A stretch of DNA of 64,000 bases, taken from the NCBI RefSeq assembly GCF_002878395.1, contig NC_061118.1, forward strand, positions 126,301,944-126,365,943, in the 5' to 3' direction. Below, piece after piece: positions 25,261 through 38,035 of this stretch. Numbering within the stretch: the stretch's first letter is position 1; each line of letters opens with the position of its first letter. Under the pieces are notes generated by a model. That model saw only the letters and a program-made list of their open reading frames with translations, had not been told where the DNA came from and did no database searches. A program made the position numbers and the translations under genes. This stretch comes from Capsicum annuum (lineage: Eukaryota; Streptophyta; Magnoliopsida; Solanales; Solanaceae).

Positions 25261-26054
25261 TTAAAAAATAAAGGTTTTGAGATACCAATACCAACCCTAG
25301 GAACCAACATACAAAGGACCACTCACACCTTACCTTAACATAAACACGTGGAATATTGAATTAATGGATCATGCTAGAGAGCAAGTCCTATCATTGCTAG
25401 ATATTGAGTCTAGATATATACCAACAATTCCATGTTCAAGCCTATTCAAAGAAAAAAGCAGTTAACCTAAACCATAAAGCTCAATTCCTTTCGTCTACCC
25501 GAATCACTATTCCATTTCCATCACTAAAAACAAGCACCAAGCCCCACCAAGTTTTTTAATTACCCAACACAACTATTGGTATATCTAACAATCACACTAT
25601 TCAAGCCTACTTCTTCTATACCCATGGCATGATCTATCCTTTTAAAGATCTAGGAATATCTAGCATTTTCACAAATATTTTCATCACCTATTCCTTTCCT
25701 AGATATTTATCATGACATCAACCTTACCTCACCCTCTAAAACCTTAATTCTAGAAGTCACCCTAGAATCTTCTCCACTTGAGACCTGAACATTCCTTATT
25801 TCAAAACATCATCGTGCTCCTCATACCACTACTATCCTAACAAAAGAAGGGTCATTAAAGAACCAAATCACAAGAATTATTCATTCCACCTTAGGAAAGA
25901 CCCTAAAAAAGACACACGGAACCATAGGCACTGAGTACTTTATAGCAACCACCTAGACCATAATAAAGAACCATCTCGATATAACCATACCATAAAAAGA
26001 GTCCTTAGTACTGGACACCAAAAGAAACACAACTATATAATCTGTAGGTAGGGT
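25261..26054 (-). other. R6 internal DNA, too decayed to assign
   Basis: By position this should hold the RT/RNase H to integrase part of R6, since RT remnants resume beyond R7 at 34330. I could not place any RT, RNase H or H2C2 motif with confidence in any frame. Either deletion and replacement or extreme decay would explain it. Confidence 0.35.
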
Positions 26055-26059
26055 AATGC
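26055..26059. repeat. R7 target-site duplication, left copy (AATGC)
   Basis: AATGC directly precedes the LTR terminus TGTAACGCCCC. The identical 5 bases follow the other LTR at 34325-34329. Five bases is the usual duplication for Ty3/gypsy integrases. Confidence 0.85.
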
Positions 26060-28560
26060 TGTAACGCCCCAAAAATCAATCTCGAGATGTCACACGGTGC
26101 TTAGGACCTCAAGTGATCCCAAGCTAACCCATGAACTGACATACTATAAGACAACTGATTAAATATGTATATAATAACTAAATTTAATGTGTGGAAACAT
26201 AGAAATGATAGAATAAGTGAAAAATATAATACTAATAAATCTTTTATAATCTAATAAGGTTTGAAATGAGGGACTGAAATTACATAACTGACTCTAACTA
26301 ACATCTATGAAGCCTCTACTGTACTGACTATAGATAGCTAGGACGTGAATCTAACTACCTCTAATCAATACATATGAGTAAGAAAGTAAAGTACATAAAT
26401 GACATATAACTAAAGTCCTCGAAGTAGGAGGACTCATCATCTGCTGGCTAGAATCTGCAACTGTTTGATTCTATCTGCACATACTATAACTTGTACCTAT
26501 ATTATGAGATAATATAGCACATAGACATATATGCAAATCAGTACTTTGAGGATATAGTGAGTATATAGGGGTGAAATACATAAGTAAAATATCATCTCAT
26601 GATCATCATTTATAAATCAATGTATGCTAAATGTAAATAAATCACATAAGATGGAATATCTGAAATACTGTAATCTTTAATCATGAATAGCAGATCACAC
26701 TTTATAAATTTAGTGAGTCATATCATTTAGTTCTAAAAGTTGTGCAAATGTTTTATCTGTAAATAATACTGTCTAAGTGTAAAGAAAGCTCACTTATGAA
26801 TCTAAAATGTGAAAGCTAAAGTCTATAACTATTGTCTTATTGTAAAGCATAATCTGAGCAAAATTGTGAGCCTTTACACTTAGTTTTCTAAAATCTTTTC
26901 TATCAATCTTTTCTTTTCTTTTAGCTAGAAGGAGGGTTCTCTAAACTGACATAAACCATGTGATCTACATGGAGTCCAACATCTTTTCCTTCTAAGAAAG
27001 AAACCTCACGTAGGGAAGAGGTATCATACTCTTTCCAGGGAGTATAACCTACTTTTGATGTGATTGATCATAAGCTAAATTTGTCATCCATATAGAAATG
27101 GAAATAAAATCAATCGGTACCTATGTTGGCTCATAGTTCTGTGGAATATAGGGCACGCTAATCTTACACTTTCTACTCGGTGATAAATACTACTCCCTCT
27201 TAAATATGTATGCTCAAACCACTAGAAATCCATTTTTTTAAAAAAAGAATAGAATAAGGGTTTATATACAAAACCAGTTATGCATTTATCTGAGTAAATC
27301 AATAACTAAGTTATTTTAAGTTCCGTAAACTATAATAATCTGTAAAGTGGAATCCAAATCTAAACCAATGATCGAAAGATCAAAGCTTTACTGAAAAACA
27401 GTAAATAACCTGCTCATAAGATGCTTAAAGCATTATCTTTCTTGAAATCATAATAATCAATCTTTGGATAATAATTCATGCTTCAATCTTATGTTAAAAC
27501 ATCATAATATTCATGCTTTGTAATGTAAACATTCATAAAACAACTTAAATCTAGAAATTTCTGAAATATGCAAGATAATATGAACATAGATATGCAATTC
27601 AACTACCAAAATCATTCAAAACTCTTAATCTTGTAATTGGGAAAAAGGGGTATGAACAGTAATTTAAAATCATGGATAAACATTCAAAATCATATGAATT
27701 TAACATAGAAAACTTGGTTTTGGGTACAAGGATGAAAAAAGATCCTTGTTGATAAACCCCACATACCTTGATTGATGAAATTTCAAAGATAGTTTGAATT
27801 TGAATCTCTAATTGTGCTCTTAAAGATGACCTCTTGATTATATTGAATTGAGAATCCTCAATTTTGATTTGACTTGGAGAAACAATGAAAGATTTTGATT
27901 TCTTAGAGAAGAACCTTTGAACTCTAGGGTTTTTCTTTGGAAGGGGATGGATGCAAATCAGCATAATAGTTTTAGAATGGGTTAAATTCTTTGTTTTAGA
28001 CTAATTGGGGCCTTTGGAATTGACCAAAATTCCCTTTTTAAACATTAAGTTGGAACTGAAAACGTAATATATTTCCACACTAGGTGGCCAACGCAACGCA
28101 CCACTATTGCGATGGCTTACTGGAATTTTGACAATTGGGAACTGGGCAAGCAACGTGACATGCCACTATCACGGTGCCCTATATTTTTACCATTTTGGCC
28201 ACTAGCGCAATGCACCAACATTACGTTGGGCTACTGGAATGGGACAATTGGGAATTCGGGTTTCTCCGTGTTGTGGGGCTATAGCAGAGGGCCACTCGAA
28301 TTGACAATTCTCATTTTCCCCACCCCTACGATGCGCCAAGTTCCCAGGTGGCACACTGTCAACTTAAAAACATTATAACTCCTTCACTGAGTGTTAGAAT
28401 TGGGCAAACTTAGTATAGATTGAAAACTTATTCAACTTCCCTGAAAATGGAAAGTAGAAATTTGGAAAATTCCATATACATAAAATGGTATTCATTTTTG
28501 AAGAAAATCTTCGACATTTTTGATGAGAAATTAATCTAGGAAAAAGTAAGGGGTATTACA
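26060..28560 (-). repeat. R7 3' LTR
   Basis: 2501 bp. On the minus strand it runs from TGTAATACCCCTTAC (28560) to GGGGCGTTACA (26060). The purine tract at its upper edge marks it as the 3' copy. The 121-codon open frame at 27599-27964 is not kept in the other LTR and is probably incidental. Confidence 0.85.
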
Positions 28561-28575
28561 TTATCTTCCCCTTGG
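28561..28575 (-). other. R7 polypurine tract
   Basis: Reads CCCAAGGGGAAGATAA on the minus strand, touching the 3' LTR start. The same arrangement is seen in R8 and R9. Confidence 0.75.
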
Positions 28576-28840
28576 GAGCGTTCCTCCTCGAATGTCACTA
28601 ATTAGCTGAAAATACTGAGGAATCTGAGGCTATAAGCTATCATGCACCACTGAAATAAACTGTATAGCTGAATCTTAAACATAATAAACTATTGAACTGA
28701 TCTCCGATTGCATGAACTTTCATGAAAATAGCTATATGGCTGAGGTAGAAACGAGAGACTCAACTTATGAGTAATCATTACTTTAGGCTGGATCTGATTT
28801 TGTGAGAAAAAATCAGAGGTTTATGACATAAAAACTCGGG

Positions 28841-28862
28841 ATATTACAATATCTCCCCCTTA
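28841..28862 (-). other. Second purine tract plus LTR-start-like sequence in R7
   Basis: On the minus strand TAAGGGGGAGATAT is followed by TGTAATATCCCGAG, the same arrangement as a purine tract and LTR start, 288 bp upstream of the real one. It may be a leftover LTR start or a central purine tract. Confidence 0.55.
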
Positions 28863-31860
28863 GGATCGTTCATCCCTGAATGATACTGATTTGGTTGAAA
28901 TCTTAGGTAAAGACTGAGATGATACACCGAATACATAAAATGAATCATCACTGAATGCTCTCACCCAAATAGGGTATTTCATTAACCTCTTTTAGGATGT
29001 TCTAACGATATTAGGGAGTAAAGAACTCCGAGGATAATCTGAACGAGACTTCAGAATAAGAAATTACAATGTTAACCCAAATATATAGCATGGAACATAG
29101 ACCTATAAATCATAAGTCAGGATAGAAGTACTAGGCCTTAAGCAATGCAACTTCTTACATTAAAGCATAGCAACAGTTCTCAAACACTCCCTCAACTATA
29201 CTATTCTCTCAAATACCATACTCGCTTGATTCTACTTATAATTCTTACATAACATTGGTAAATCGTCTACTAAAGTCTAACTTAACTAGATTCTCTCATG
29301 GTGGTCTAGCCTAACTCAGAATCACAAGGTACTGCACCTAACACCATAGTACTAGTCTGAACATTGGAGTCAATACCCCAAGTATTATTATAACTTCTTA
29401 CTCTAGGATGATTCTTCTTATAACCATAACAACTAAATTCAACCTCTTACTAGAAATCCTTTAATGCACAACACGCCTATCCTCTTAGATACCAACATAA
29501 CATTCAAGCCTATTTTCATAACCATACATGCATTTTTATACAAATATCCATAAGAGTATCTTTCTCATATTGTCTAATACTTCGATCAATAACATCTTCT
29601 ATGCACTATTCATTTCTTAGGATGATACACATAAAATATTCTCAACTAACCAAGTAATACACAAAAAAAAGCTTCACCTCAATATTTTCCTCCTGTAGAC
29701 TTACATAAAACAAGCATACAACACTTTTCTTTTCCAGCATAACACATTCACTCTCTCCCATCTACATAATTTCATTTTTCTCATCATCACCCTCTTGACC
29801 TAGGGGAGGTCACTGAAAGGTTGGAATGCCAGGTTCTGAAACATGAAGGGATACTAAGAATAACTTGACACTTTATTGAGGCTTGAGGAATAGAGCATTC
29901 ATGTCATGGATTCACTAAAGAGATCTAATCTGAGGACGTGCATGATGTAACTCTAAATTTCGCTTATCGTTAAGGGTGTTGCACAAGTACTGGAACTAAA
30001 TATATTGTAAGGCCAGAGTACATGAGTCATGAGCTTTATGATCTGAATTTGAAGTTCAGAACATATGGAATGTGATTCCAACTCTAGGATGAACTGGAAC
30101 TCCTCTTAGTAGGAACTGGAAGGGTACATAACTCTCTATTATACACATGAACATGAGCTATGGTCATAGAATTAATATCCAAGGCATGGGTAGATATCGG
30201 TATAACTGAAATACCAATATGGAAATAAGAATGGGTTGATCCTCCTCCTCACTTTCTGATGTTCTAAAACATACTGCATCACTACTAGAATCTGGAAGTT
30301 TGACTTGGTTACTCATCCTATCATTTCCCCTTAGCTTTAAGCCATCATTCTATGTAAGAGGAACCCTTTACTAAACTTTAAACTGGACTACACTAACTGC
30401 ACTGTAGCGTCTGGATCACGACAAAATACGTAAATAACAAACTTACTCTAAAAGACTACACCTGAGAGTGTAAAACCCACTTCTAAAACTTCCTTCTGAG
30501 GTACAACTCTATCTTTCTATAGCCCCACTAATCATCATATAATATCTTGAACACTTACTAACCTAGAATCTTTATGAGTATCACCATATCCTAAGTCCAC
30601 ACTATTTAGAGCTTTAACTCTTATTTCTATTTGCTCAATCTTCAAGGATTCAAACTTAGATTCTAGCACTTAACACAGATATAATCAATCTTTAATAAAC
30701 TAAACTACTCTTGTCATAGTTTACTTATATCACATCTCTAAACTTTTATTTCTACACCATGAGAATCAAGATCATACCAAATAGGCTCAATATCATCTAC
30801 CCATAACTCTTTAACTTAGCTATTAAGAACATCATATATATATATACAACACTAATCTACTTCTACTTAGCAACTTAATGGTACTAATAGTCACACAAGA
30901 CACATAATAACCTTAGAAAATAATGCAACCCTATATCACCTTGGGTATACTTCTTTATCATACATATAACATCATATTTAATTACAAATAAATGAACTCA
31001 AACTCTTGTATACACTGTTCAATCCTACTAGATCACGTCCATATAACTAGAATCACTAACCAAGAAATCATTACATCCACTTTGGTGACCATCAACTATT
31101 CAAACTTAATGTCTAGTGCTGAAATTACTTTAGCAACCCAACCTCACGAACAATTCTCACTTGGGAGCTATGAAAAAAAATATCAAGAAACACTAATCCA
31201 TTAGAACTTCTTAACAACAATAATCAATCGCAATCATATGGCCTATCTTATCATAATCCATTAACACATCCTCCGTCTACACATCATTACTATTTACCTT
31301 TCTATACATCTAGATTACTATCATAGCTCCTTAAGTTTCAACTAAATCTCCCTTTCTTTAACCTAAAGAGATGCCTTAATTAACGATACTAAAACACCAA
31401 ACACTTCATTAATATCCTATAACTTTCAAATACAATAAATAACATTAATAACTCTTTTCGTACTTCAAGCAGGCAATAATTCACATTAACTAAAAACTCA
31501 TTCTCTACCTTCGACTAAACTGGCAGACAAGGACATATCACCTTAACAAAACTAGATAACATGCCTAAGTTTATCTTTATACGTTCTATCAATCGTCATT
31601 CCCACTTTTATTGTTAATACTCTTCTATACCAATACTTCCAACTGTAAGGTTCTACTATTCATAAATCATAATACTGAGGTTCATAATATCCCTCAAATG
31701 CACACTACAGTTAACAATATAGGTTCATACGACTATTAAAGGAGGGAAACTTTTCTTAAACTCCTTGTAGCCTCTCAAAGAAAAGTACAGACGTCTTCGT
31801 ACCATTCAACAAGACTCAACTAAACCTGACTTCACAGACACGCTAGGAAACTTGACCTCT

Positions 31861-31874
31861 GTGCTCTTATACCA
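31861..31874 (-). other. R7 primer binding site (initiator tRNA-Met type)
   Basis: Minus strand TGGTATAAGAGCAC lies 4 bases inside the 5' LTR. It matches the usual TGGTATCAGAGC apart from one base. Confidence 0.75.
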
Positions 31875-31878
31875 AGTT

Positions 31879-34324
31879 TGTAACGCCTTAAAAATCTATC
31901 TCGAGATGTCACACAGTGCTTAGGACTATAAATGGTCCCAAGATAACCCATGAACTGGCATACTATAAGGCAACTTATTTAATATGTATACAATAACAAA
32001 ATTTACTATGCAGAAACATAAAAATGATAAAATCTATGAAAAATACAATACTGATACAACTTTTACAGTCTGATAAGGTCTAAAATAAAAGACTGAAATT
32101 ACGTAATTGACTCTAACTGACGTTTATAAAGCCTCTACTACACTGACTATAGATAGCTGGGACGCGACTCTAACTACCACTAATCAATACATATGAGTAT
32201 GAAAGTAAAGTACACAATTAATATCTAACTAAAATCCCAAAAGTAGGAGGACTCATCATCTGTTGGCTGGAATCTGCAACTGCCTAATTCTATCTGCACA
32301 TAGCCAAACTTGTACTTACATTATGAGACAATTTAGCACATAGACGTATATGTGGATTAGTACTTTGAGGATGTACTGAGTATATGGAGGTGAAATGCAT
32401 AAGTAAAACATTATCTCATAATAATCATTTATAAAACAATGCATGCCAAAAGTAAATGACTCACATAAGTTGGAATATCTAAAATATTGAAATCCGTAAT
32501 CATGAATAGCAGATCATACATTAAAAATTGAGTAAGTCATAACATTTATTTCTGAAAGCTGTGGTAATGTTCTATCTGTAAATCATACTATCTAACTGTA
32601 AAAAGAGCTCACTTCTGAATCTGAAATTTAAAAGCTGAAATCTATAACTATTGTCTTTCTATAAAGCATAATCAAAGTAAAACTATGAGCCTTTACACTT
32701 AGTTTTTTAAAACTTTTTCTGTCATTCTTTTCTTTTCTTTTAGCTAGCTAGGAGGCTCTCTTAACCGAAATAAACCATGTGAGCTACATGGAGTCTAACA
32801 TCTTCCCGTTTAAAAGAAGAAACCTCATGAAGGGGGGAGGTGTCATACTCTTGTCAGGGATTATAACCTACGTTCTATGTGATCGATCAAAAGATAAACC
32901 TGTCATCTATATAGAATTGCAAATAATTTCTATCAGTACCTACATTGGGTCGTACTTCTATGGAAGATAGGACACGCTAATCACACACTTCCCGCTCGGT
33001 GCTAAATACTACTTCCCTTAAATCTGTATGCTCAAAACATTGGAAATCCACTTTTTTAATTTAAAACTAGCATAAGGGTTTATATCCCAAACTAGTTATG
33101 CATTATCTAAGTAAATCTATAAATAAGTTGTTCTGAGTTCTGTAAATTGTAATAATATGTAAAGTGAATTCCAATGCTAAACCAATGATCGAAAGATCAA
33201 AGCTTTACTGAAAAAACTGTAAATAACATGCTCATAAGCTTCTTAATGCATCATCTTTCTTGAAATCATAATAATCAATCTTGGGATCATAATTCATGCT
33301 TCAATGTCATGTCAAAACATCATTATATTCATGCTTGCTAATGTAAACATTCGTAAATATACTTAGAATCTAGAAATTTCTGAAATATGCAAGAAAATAT
33401 GAACATATACATGCAATTCAACTTCCAAAATCATTCAAAATTCATAATCTTGCAATTGGGTACAAGAGGTATGAACCCTAATTTAAAATCATGTACAAAC
33501 ATTCAATATTATATGAATTTGTAATAGAAAACTTAGTTTTCGGAACAAAGATGAAAGAAGATCCTTGTTCATAAATCCCACATACCTTGATTGATGAAAT
33601 TTCTAAGAAAGCTTGAATTTGAATATCTAATTGTGTTCTTAAAGATGGCCTCTTGATTATATTGAATTTGGAATCCTTAATTTTGAGTTTACTTGGAGAA
33701 ACAATGGAAGATTTTGATTTCTTGGAGAGGAAGCTTTGAACTCTAGGGTTTTTGTTGGAAGGGGATGGATGAAAATTAGCAAAATAGGCTTGGAATGGGT
33801 TAAATTCTTTGTTTGGACAAATTGGGGCATTGGGAATTGATCCAAATGCCCGTTTTAAAATTTAAGTCCGAACTAAAAACGTAATAGTTTTCCAAACCTG
33901 GTGGCTAATGAGACGCACAACTATTGTGGTGGCTTACTGGAATTTGAACAATTTTGAATTGGGCATGCAACGCGATGCGCCACTATCGCGTTGGGCTAAT
34001 GGAATGGGACAATTGAGAATTTTGGCTTCTCCGTGATGTGAGGATATCGCGGAGGGAAAATGCAATTGAAGATTTTCATTTTGCCCACCTCCGTGATGTG
34101 CCAAGTGCCCCGATGGCACACTGTCAACTTAAAAATATCATAGCTCCTTCACCGAGTGTCAGAATTGGGCGAACTTAGTATCGATGGAAAGTTTATTCAA
34201 TTTCCCACACAATAGAAAGTCTAAATCTGGAAAATTCCATATGCATAAAATGGTATTCGTTTGAAGAAAATCTTTGACATTCTAGGAGAAAAATTAAGCT
34301 AGGAAAAAATAAGGTGTATTACAA
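31879..34324 (-). repeat. R7 5' LTR
   Basis: 2446 bp, minus strand TGTAATACACCTTATT (34324) to AAGGCGTTACA (31879). It aligns along its length with 26060-28560. The PBS lies at its inner edge and AATGC at its outer edge. Confidence 0.85.
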
Positions 34325-34329
34325 ATGCA
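34325..34329. repeat. R7 target-site duplication, right copy (AATGC)
   Basis: Identical to 26055-26059. Decayed RT sequence of R6 continues beyond it. Confidence 0.85.
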
Positions 34330-35571
34330 AAATCAAGACTAATATCTAGGGAGTAAGGCAAATGTAAAATGTGAACCGAAGGAATAAGTGCTATAGAATG
34401 AATCAATACAAGTAGTCTACTCTCTTAACTGACATATAAGAGAATCCCCAGAATATGCAACCTAACCTTTCATTGAAGCCCACCGCTAAAAGAAAATTTA
34501 ATATTAACCCTCAACCTTCATCTCATTAAACCTATAAGCACAAAACTCCACTCAAAAGGGTATCACCATGGATGTACACTAGGGATACTTTGTTTTTCCT
34601 ATACCCAAGACCTTGTTCACCCAAATGCTGCCTATAGCCCAGCATAGTCATACAAACTCCATGCTCAAACCTATCCAATGACTAAATCCCCAATCCATCC
34701 ATTCAACCTGAACCCCCAACCTATATATCACAACCTTCCTATTATTGTATTAACTAAGCCATCAACCTTACCCATTTCGCACACCTCATCCAACCTACTA
34801 ATTTACCTTTACCATTCCCATATTGATATCCCTGGCTAACATACTCCCTACATAAAAAAAACACCGAGGTTCAAACCTAGCATTTATCAACCACTATGAA
34901 CTTCTAATAAAGAACCCCATATAGAATAATAATATATAGTCCACCCGATAAGAAGGACACCCTAAATTCCTTAGTCACCCTCCGACAACCTATGCATTTC
35001 TAGGGAAAAACTATTCCCCTTATGTATAAGAGAAAGTAAACACTCCAAAGAGAACACTAGGATGGATGAAACCTTCACCTAAGAGATCCTTTGATTGCCC
35101 CATAATATATTTTATCTCAACCGAAACTATTCCCTAAAAAAGGATAGAAACTAGAATAATATCAAAAACAAGACCAATCCACCACTTAATCTCCCCACTG
35201 AAAAGATACTATGAGGGTCATCAGGAAGACACCAATAAATTCATTCTCCAACAAAACCAAATTCATAGAATGACCTTCCGAGTTAGAACCTTTAACTCAG
35301 ACCAAAAAAAAAGACAGACCCTTGGAGATAAATCTCTGAGATCTATCATATAATGTAATATTTCCCTTGACATCTATGTAACAAAACCAACCTCCCACTC
35401 CATAACCAACCTACTATGGAGTATAAAGAAAACCTATATGGACTCGATAATTTAATAATTCATAACACTAGTATAACCAATCCATCACCCAAATGTCTTT
35501 GAAATCCATAATATTTAAGTCAAACATATCCATCAAGACCAACAGGTACCAAAAACCATAATTTGACTTCT
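34330..35571 (-). pseudogene. R6 protease end and N-terminal RT remnant
   Basis: Minus strand, starting directly at the R8 LTR: a decayed LVDLIDMFDLNIMDF / VMDWLY segment (the VDLVELDMxDFDVILGMDWL block at the end of PR), then RSQRFISKG and WSELKVLTRK, then a NEFIGVFPDD-like linker into RT, then KDLLGEGFIHPSVLFG. Toward 34330 the RT palm is too decayed to place YxDD with confidence. This is the direct continuation of PR sequence that ends at 45159 on the other side of R8. Non-functional in all frames. Confidence 0.7.
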
Positions 35572-37826
35572 TGTAACGCTCTGAAATCTAGTTCTTGGGA
35601 TGCCACACTATGCTCTGAACTACAAGTAGTCCTAAACCAACCCTGGCTGCCTTTTCTAAATCTGAAACTCAAAATAGGGAAATATAGATAAAAAATCATA
35701 ATATATTCAAAAAACTATCTGAATCTTTTGAGTATATCTGAATCATACTAAATCTCAAAAGTTTGATAAAACAAATAATGAAAATCTGAATACTAACTCA
35801 AAGGTCTAAATCTAAATCTAATAGTCCGACATGCCTCTACTATTTGAATCTAGAGAGTCACTGGGACAGGACCCAGCTAACTCAACTTTCTAAAATTAGT
35901 AAATACATATCTATTAGAAACTTAGAAATCTGAATAACGAAGCCCTCAAACTTTGAGGACTCAACAACTGCAGGGATAGAGATAAGATGCTCGAAGATCA
36001 ATCATGCTACTGAGACTGAGCACCTAAGCCTACATTATGAGACAATGTAGAACATAAACATATATATGGATCAATACTTTTAGGATGTACTGATTATATA
36101 AGGGTGCATAGAATAAGTAAACAATATTATCACAGTTTGTAAAATCATGCATGCTAAATGTAAATGATTCACGTGAGCTTAAGTAATCTGAAATCTGATT
36201 GTAAAATCATGAATACAAAGCATGTAATCTAAGTCTTGTGAGTCATCACACATAGTCTGAAATCTGTATTTCTGTACTATTTCTCAAATTACATAGGCTA
36301 AGTGAAGTATGAAAACTTATTCTGTATATCTTAAGGCTTCAAATCAATAAAATGTTTAAAAGTAGGGGAGATATTTTGGGAGGTTCTTCTAACTGACATG
36401 TATACCATATGAGCATCCACGATGTCCTGCGACTAGCCCCCATAAGGTTAGGGATTTTCTACCGTTTCCATCGAAATAGAACAATCTCATCTCCATGATC
36501 ACAATGTCAGTCATCCATGTCGAAGTGGGAATAATCTAAATCTTACATTGGCACGTAGTTCTGGTGTATAAAACCATAGTAACTTAACCATATCGGTGCT
36601 AAATACTACTCCCAATCTCATGCTCAAAATCTTAAGAAATCCACTTTAAAATTTTCATAAAAGTTTACAGAAAGCCAACTATGCTTTACTTTTCTTTAAA
36701 TCTCAAGTCTTTTGAAATAAAGTGGATTCTTTATCTAAAATTTGAAAATAATCTAGTCATGGGGTGCTTATAGGACAAACAATTTTGAAACAACAATCTT
36801 TACATGAGGTCCAACGACCCAAGCATCATTCTTATGTTAAAACATCTCAAAATTCATACTTGTTAATGTAAACATTCATAAATCATCTTAAAATCTAGAA
36901 ATTACTGCACAAGGCATAGAAATATGAATAAAGTCACGTAATTCAACTTCTAAATCATGGAAAATCTCATAATCTTGCAAATAATGACAATGGATATAAA
37001 CCCTAACTTGAAATTCATGGGAAATATTATAAATTGAAATAACTTTTGTAATTTAAAAAAAGTTTTGGGCACAAGGATGAAGGATTAATCCTTGTTTAAA
37101 TCCCACATACCTTGGATGATGATCTAGAAGAACAAGTTTTCTTTTGAGACTCTATTTGTGTTCTTGAATGAGGATTGTTGAAGCTCTTGACCTGGAAACC
37201 TTGAATCTTAAACTAATTTAGAAAGACAATAGTTGAATATTAGAATTCTTGGGGTTGAGTTTTTAAAGCTTTGGGTTTTAAATTTGAGAGAAATTGATGA
37301 AAATAATCCTAATGTAGTTTCAATAGATTTGATCTTGTGTCTAGGTGGAATAAGAGTGGGGAAATTGACTTAATTACCCCTTTGGACGCAGATCTTTAAT
37401 GATTGAAATAAAAATACGTGCAGGCCTACGCGCTGCATCGACGGTACCAACGTGATCTCGACATGCTGCATCGACTTTGTGTTTGTTCATTGGATTTTAC
37501 ATCTGATGCTATCAAAAAGGTTGGTCGTCACGTTGGACAATGCAACACGTTGAATTCCATCAACTCACTATTTTCAACATCTAAACAAGCTTCTAACGGG
37601 GTCTGAAAAATCTGAAACTAGCCCGAAAATACCCATTTACCTCCCTTATCATGATTCAACTCACAAATTGGAATTTTAAGGTCTTAAGGGTCGAAAATAA
37701 AACCAGTGAAATCTCAAGGCCAAAAATATGACTAAGTGCTCATACTTAGCTGGAATTTTCTAAGTCTGGGACTTCTTTTGGCATAAAATAAAAGACAAAA
37801 ACGACTAGGATTTGTGGGGTCTTACA
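35572..37826 (-). repeat. R8 3' LTR
   Basis: 2255 bp, minus strand TGTAAGACCCCACAAATC (37826) to GAGCGTTACA (35572). The purine tract at 37831-37839 (minus strand AAGGGGGAA) marks it as the 3' copy. Confidence 0.9.
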
Positions 37827-37830
37827 ATAT

Positions 37831-37839
37831 TTCCCCCTT
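37831..37839 (-). other. R8 polypurine tract
   Basis: Minus strand AAGGGGGAA, four bases from the 3' LTR start. Confidence 0.75.
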
Positions 37840-38035
37840 GGAAAAATTCGGCCACAAATGTTTCTAGTTATACTAAGAATACTGAGGAATCTAAAGATAA
37901 ATAATAGCATGCATAACTGATTAGAATTTTGAAACTGAATTTGAATTATTTTGAGCTTCTAAGTTAATACGTGAGTGAATGAATTTATAATGAGGATGAC
38001 TATCTAGTTGAATCTGTGGTTAGAAAGGAACGTAA

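Larger units (their letters stand above)
28561..31878 (-). other. R7 internal region without gag-pol
   Basis: The first part beside the 3' LTR (to about 28800) resembles the R8 3' UTR (shared AATACTGAGGAATCT words). The last part beside the PBS (about 31740-31878) is a leader of the usual type. Between them lies about 2.9 kb of AT-rich sequence with no long frame and no PR, RT, RNase H, integrase or zinc-knuckle motif. This arrangement is typical of large retrotransposon derivatives that use proteins supplied by related elements. Confidence 0.7.
26060..34324 (-). mobile_element. R7: complete non-autonomous LTR retrotransposon with target duplication
   Basis: An 8265-bp insertion with two LTRs (2501 and 2446 bp), a PBS next to the 5' LTR and a purine tract next to the 3' LTR. 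It is flanked by identical AATGC at 26055-26059 and 34325-34329. The interior of 3318 bp has no Gag or Pol motif that I can find, so it would depend on proteins from another element. LTR sequence, PBS and 3' UTR resemble R8, a candidate autonomous partner. By eye, the first 130 aligned LTR bases differ at about 20 positions, so the insertion is not recent. Confidence 0.85.

Noticed and set aside
25261..26054. RNase H/H2C2 domain of R6
   Set aside because: Expected by position, but no frame gave convincing motifs, so it is left unassigned.
27599..27964. 121-codon open frame in the R7 3' LTR as a gene
   Set aside because: The matching region of the 5' LTR (about 33420-33850) has a different, shorter frame, so the reading frame is not conserved between LTRs.
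28112..28378. 88-codon plus-strand frame in R7 LTR
   Set aside because: It is antisense to the LTR and absent as an open frame in the second LTR copy.
30834..30846. (AT)n run in R7 interior as a promoter
   Set aside because: A simple AT repeat in AT-rich non-coding DNA with no other promoter evidence.
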